Shown: positions 61,452 through 64,000 of the stretch, piece by piece | How positions within the stretch are numbered: the first letter of the stretch is position 1 | Layout: every line of letters begins with the position of its first letter | Source: Nostoc sp. PCC 7524 | GTDB taxonomy: Bacteria > Cyanobacteriota > Cyanobacteriia > Cyanobacteriales > Nostocaceae | Direction: 5' to 3' | Assembly (NCBI RefSeq): GCF_000316645.1 | Contig: NC_019684.1 | Coordinates: 5,777,501 to 5,841,500 of the forward strand | Length of the DNA stretch: 64,000 nt | Notes under the pieces: generated by a model | Database searches by the model: none | Seen by the model: only the letters and a program-made list of their open reading frames with translations | What the model was told of the DNA's origin: nothing | Made by a program: the position numbers and the translations under genes

Positions 61452-64000
61452 TTACACCCTTACACCCCTAACTACGAAATCAACGGTATATGGTTCATCC
61501 AAGGACTGCTGAGTGCTGGCTTTAATCGCATTTAGATAGCGATGGAGAATTTGTAATTGTGAGAAATTAGGACGATAAGTGAGATTGCCTTGTTTTTCAA
61601 ATAGTGGTGCGGAGGCGATCGCTTGATAATCTAAATTAGCCTGAGAGTTTTGTGTCAGCCAGGTAGATTCGGGGGTTGCAGGAATCAAACCCGGAGGTAA
61701 TTCCCCTTCTAAAAAGGCTAAAAGTCTTTGCTGACAAATACTGGTATTGATACCTCGTGCTTCAAATAGTTGCAGAACTTCGCCAAAGGCTAGGGTACGG
61801 TTTGGCAATAACCGCAGCAATTCTGTAAACAGAAAATAATCAGTGTATTGATGGCGAGATTCTTCTAAAACTTGGGGATGTAAAGGTAGTAATGCCAAAC
61901 CATAAGCTACTCGACTACAGTTAGGCGCACCATTTTCACCCATGTAAGCATCCTGAATAATTTTGGCATTGGGGAGTTTCTGCCGTAGCCAACGGTTAAC
62001 AACGCCCAAAGTTGCCACCCCACCAGTCAAAATTGCTTGATTAATCGCTTCTGTGGGGATACCACGCGCTACTAATAACTTGTTCAGTTCGCGATTGAGG
62101 CGACGGACAAACGGCACAAACACTTGACTTTCTAAATCTCGTCGCTGTAAAGTCCAGCATTGATCGGCTAATTCAAAGCTAAACGCATCTTGGTGTTGCA
62201 AAATCAGCTTCAAGGCTAAGGCTGCATCTAGTAGCGCCTGTCCAATTAAGGAGCTTTCTAATCGTTGCTGGAGACAAATCCGAGTCTGGATATCAGGTTC
62301 TCCGACGCGAGGTAACTCGAATTCATCTAATCCTAAACTCTGCCACTGAATCTGATCTAAACCTGTAAAAGCTGATTGCCATGGCCAAGGGTTACTACTA
62401 ATTTTTTGACTATCTTCTGAGTTTTCCCAACGAGATTTGCGGTATTTGGGCGGTAAAAGTAACTGACAGATAATATCTTGCTCAATCCCCTTACTGGCAT
62501 AAGCAAAACTGTGGAGCATGAAATGATTGTGGGTGAGTTGTTGCAGGCTATCTGGCACATCCAGTAGCCCCATTTCTGTGGCAGTTGCTCCCAGATTGAT
62601 CACCAGGGTATTGCCTAGCAAGGAATGATCATTGATTTTGGCAGGAATTAAACCCTGGTAAGTGCTAAATTGTACTTTTTCACTGTTAGCACCATCTAGG
62701 ATACTCAGTAAACTAGCGATCGCTTCCTCTACAAAAAATACTTGTTGGGGATGTTGGGCTAGTTTACTTGTCAGTAAAGCCTCCCGCACATTGAAACGAT
62801 ATTGTTCTGACCAACTAGAGGGACAGTTACAAATTACACCAGCAACGTTATTGATAATTTGGTGAAAGCTGTGTTCATCTAAACCAATAGCTGTAGCAAT
62901 TAATCCTTGAGTGGTACTATGGCGGTCGGCTTTGAGAGTTAACAGTAATTTTGAAAGCGATCGCACCACCCAAATTAAAGGCCCGGCAGAAAACTGATTA
63001 AATTGCAGTACAGGCTCCCATTTTTGTTGTTCATTTTTATAGGGAATAGCTACCTGTAAATATGGTTTCAACTGTGCTGAACACGGATGATTCTTCGGAT
63101 AAGCCGCTTGTGCTGGTGTTTTTGTGCTTTCAGTCTCTCCAGATGATGCAGACGTTGTAGGTAAATAAACCTCTGCGGGTAGACGAAAGGATTGCTGAAA
63201 GGAATGGCTGCCTGATTGGTGTTCTGCTGACCAGCAAATGGGATAAACAACACCCGTGGCGCGATTTAACAAGGTTGCAGAAATTCCTGTGGTACCCAAA
63301 TCAATCCCTAAATACCAAACTGAGTCCAGAGTATCAGGCGCAACTTCTCCATTGTTGATCGTACTTCCAGAGGTGACTACAGAAGCTTCTGGAGTCGCAA
63401 TTGTGGCTTCCTTTTTTTTTTCAGTCGTGGGACTAAAATCCAGGGCAGTTTCTGTCTGTGGTAAAGAAATAGGGTTTGCCGGTGAAACTTCTGGAGCGGA
63501 AACAGCAGGATTATATGTGCCGTCTACTACTTCTGGATGAAGATTTTGTTGGCGATTGCTCACCCAAAAATCAGCACTATCTAACCCAATTAAAGGTTGT
63601 GATTGTACCTGATGCTCATCAAGTTGGGCTAAATCCTGATGCAATTTGAGCCACTGCTCTTCATTGAGAGAAATTTCTGGCAGATCAGCTAAATAAGTTA
63701 CTTCTGGTGACAGCAAATTCTCTTGGGGTGAAGCCGGAATAAATTCCTCGACAAAATGTTGTGGCTGTTCGTCTTGTTCTTGGTAAGTGGCTACTGATGG
63801 TTTTGGTTCAATAGTAACTACGGTCGATTTTTTGGCATCCTCTACAGGAGAATCTAGTACCGAGAATTGTTCTTGATGTGCTGCAAAATCTACATCTGCC
63901 AATAAATCTGTTAACGATGTGATTATATCTTCACTATTGGGCTGTATAGGGTTAATTTCTGTGAGTGGTACATTTGCCAACTCTACGGATGCGGGTTGAG
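61452..64000 (-). CDS. Hsp70/actin-fold ATPase-like protein with long disordered N-terminus (5' end beyond window)
   Basis: At least 842 residues. The frame stays open to the window edge (upstream codons read QPASVE), so the true start is probably outside; a TTG at 63980 is only the first possible start here. About 220 residues are acidic, Gln/Pro/Ser-rich and probably disordered. The actin/Hsp70 ATPase fold follows: phosphate 1 YLGIDLGTTGISATLLNR, phosphate 2 LVINLGATATEMGLLDV and adenosine motif AILTGGVATLGVVNRWL. There is no recognisable DnaK substrate-binding domain; the C-terminus (about 690-842) is unknown. Confidence 0.8.
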   Translation of the reverse strand, partial: QPASVELANVPLTEINPIQPNSEDIITSLTDLLADVDFAAHQEQFSVLDSPVEDAKKSTVVTIEPKPSVATYQEQDEQPQHFVEEFIPASPQENLLSPEVTYLADLPEISLNEEQWLKLHQDLAQLDEHQVQSQPLIGLDSADFWVSNRQQNLHPEVVDGTYNPAVSAPEVSPANPISLPQTETALDFSPTTEKKKEATIATPEASVVTSGSTINNGEVAPDTLDSVWYLGIDLGTTGISATLLNRATGVVYPICWSAEHQSGSHSFQQSFRLPAEVYLPTTSASSGETESTKTPAQAAYPKNHPCSAQLKPYLQVAIPYKNEQQKWEPVLQFNQFSAGPLIWVVRSLSKLLLTLKADRHSTTQGLIATAIGLDEHSFHQIINNVAGVICNCPSSWSEQYRFNVREALLTSKLAQHPQQVFFVEEAIASLLSILDGANSEKVQFSTYQGLIPAKINDHSLLGNTLVINLGATATEMGLLDVPDSLQQLTHNHFMLHSFAYASKGIEQDIICQLLLPPKYRKSRWENSEDSQKISSNPWPWQSAFTGLDQIQWQSLGLDEFELPRVGEPDIQTRICLQQRLESSLIGQALLDAALALKLILQHQDAFSFELADQCWTLQRRDLESQVFVPFVRRLNRELNKLLVARGIPTEAINQAILTGGVATLGVVNRWLRQKLPNAKIIQDAYMGENGAPNCSRVAYGLALLPLHPQVLEESRHQYTDYFLFTELLRLLPNRTLAFGEVLQLFEARGINTSICQQRLLAFLEGELPPGLIPATPESTWLTQNSQANLDYQAIASAPLFEKQGNLTYRPNFSQLQILHRYLNAIKASTQQSLDEPYTVDFVVRGVRV

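Overview
This window reads as chromosomal DNA of a filamentous, heterocyst-forming cyanobacterium of the Nostoc/Anabaena group. The signs are: many HIP1 octamers (GCGATCGC); heptanucleotide short tandem repeats of the CCCCAGT/CCCCAAT kind between genes; a cyanophycin synthetase/cyanophycinase pair; an NblB-type phycobilisome protein; a group 2 sigma factor; an SLH-domain porin; and several PEP-CTERM proteins. From memory, two gene orders resemble Nostoc sp. PCC 7120: dps-carB-sigD-DUF760-mutT-CBS-nblB, and znuA-znuC-regulator-znuB next to an SLH porin. I could not align anything, and the blocks seem joined in a different order than I recall, so I name no strain.

Layout. 1-1.1 kb is a graveyard of mobile DNA: an internally deleted IS5/IS1031-type element inserted in an IS1182-like transposase fragment, then a Uma2 tail remnant. 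1.2-7 kb holds a ferredoxin, small unknown proteins, a DUF3326 protein, a CPBP protease, purN, a MalF-like permease and a tatA missed by a 60-residue cutoff. 7-11 kb is cphB-cphA. 11-17.8 kb has trmD, ispF, a family 5 solute-binding lipoprotein, larB, argH and a small basic protein. 18.5-23.3 kb has a NUDIX hydrolase, an alpha/beta hydrolase and a phnD-phnC-phnE-type ABC transporter. 23.4-34.3 kb has a 2Fe-2S protein, dps, carB, sigD, mutT, a CBS protein and nblB. 34.4-37.4 kb has two paralogous PEP-CTERM proteins and an IS630-type remnant beside tRNA-Phe. 37.5-43 kb is a zinc-uptake cluster with an SmtB-like regulator and a porin. 43-51 kb has a third PEP-CTERM protein, a metallo-beta-lactamase-fold protein lacking its metal motif, panD, ppa, a DUF362 protein and aspA. 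51-60 kb is mostly envelope work: pgsA, rfbB, a CSP41-like SDR, a GT4 glycosyltransferase, an initiating sugar transferase, gmd and fcl. 60-64 kb has 5-formyl-THF cyclo-ligase, a MalG-like permease and an Hsp70-like ATPase that runs off the window.

How the genes work together. Cyanophycin is an Asp/Arg polymer; this window holds its synthetase and cyanophycinase plus argH and carB (arginine supply) and aspA (aspartate breakdown). znuA, znuC, znuB, the SmtB-like regulator and the porin look like one zinc-acquisition locus with two candidate metal-responsive operators. rfbB, gmd, fcl, the GT4 enzyme and the sugar transferase can supply and start surface polysaccharide with deoxysugars.

The most unusual observations are: a roughly 130-bp MITE-like family (three full copies and one relic) whose hairpin core lies in opposite orientation in one copy while the flanks stay collinear; an MBL-fold protein next to panD that has lost all four residues of HxHxDH; and a 92-codon stop-free, start-less frame in an otherwise empty 960-bp gap before carB.
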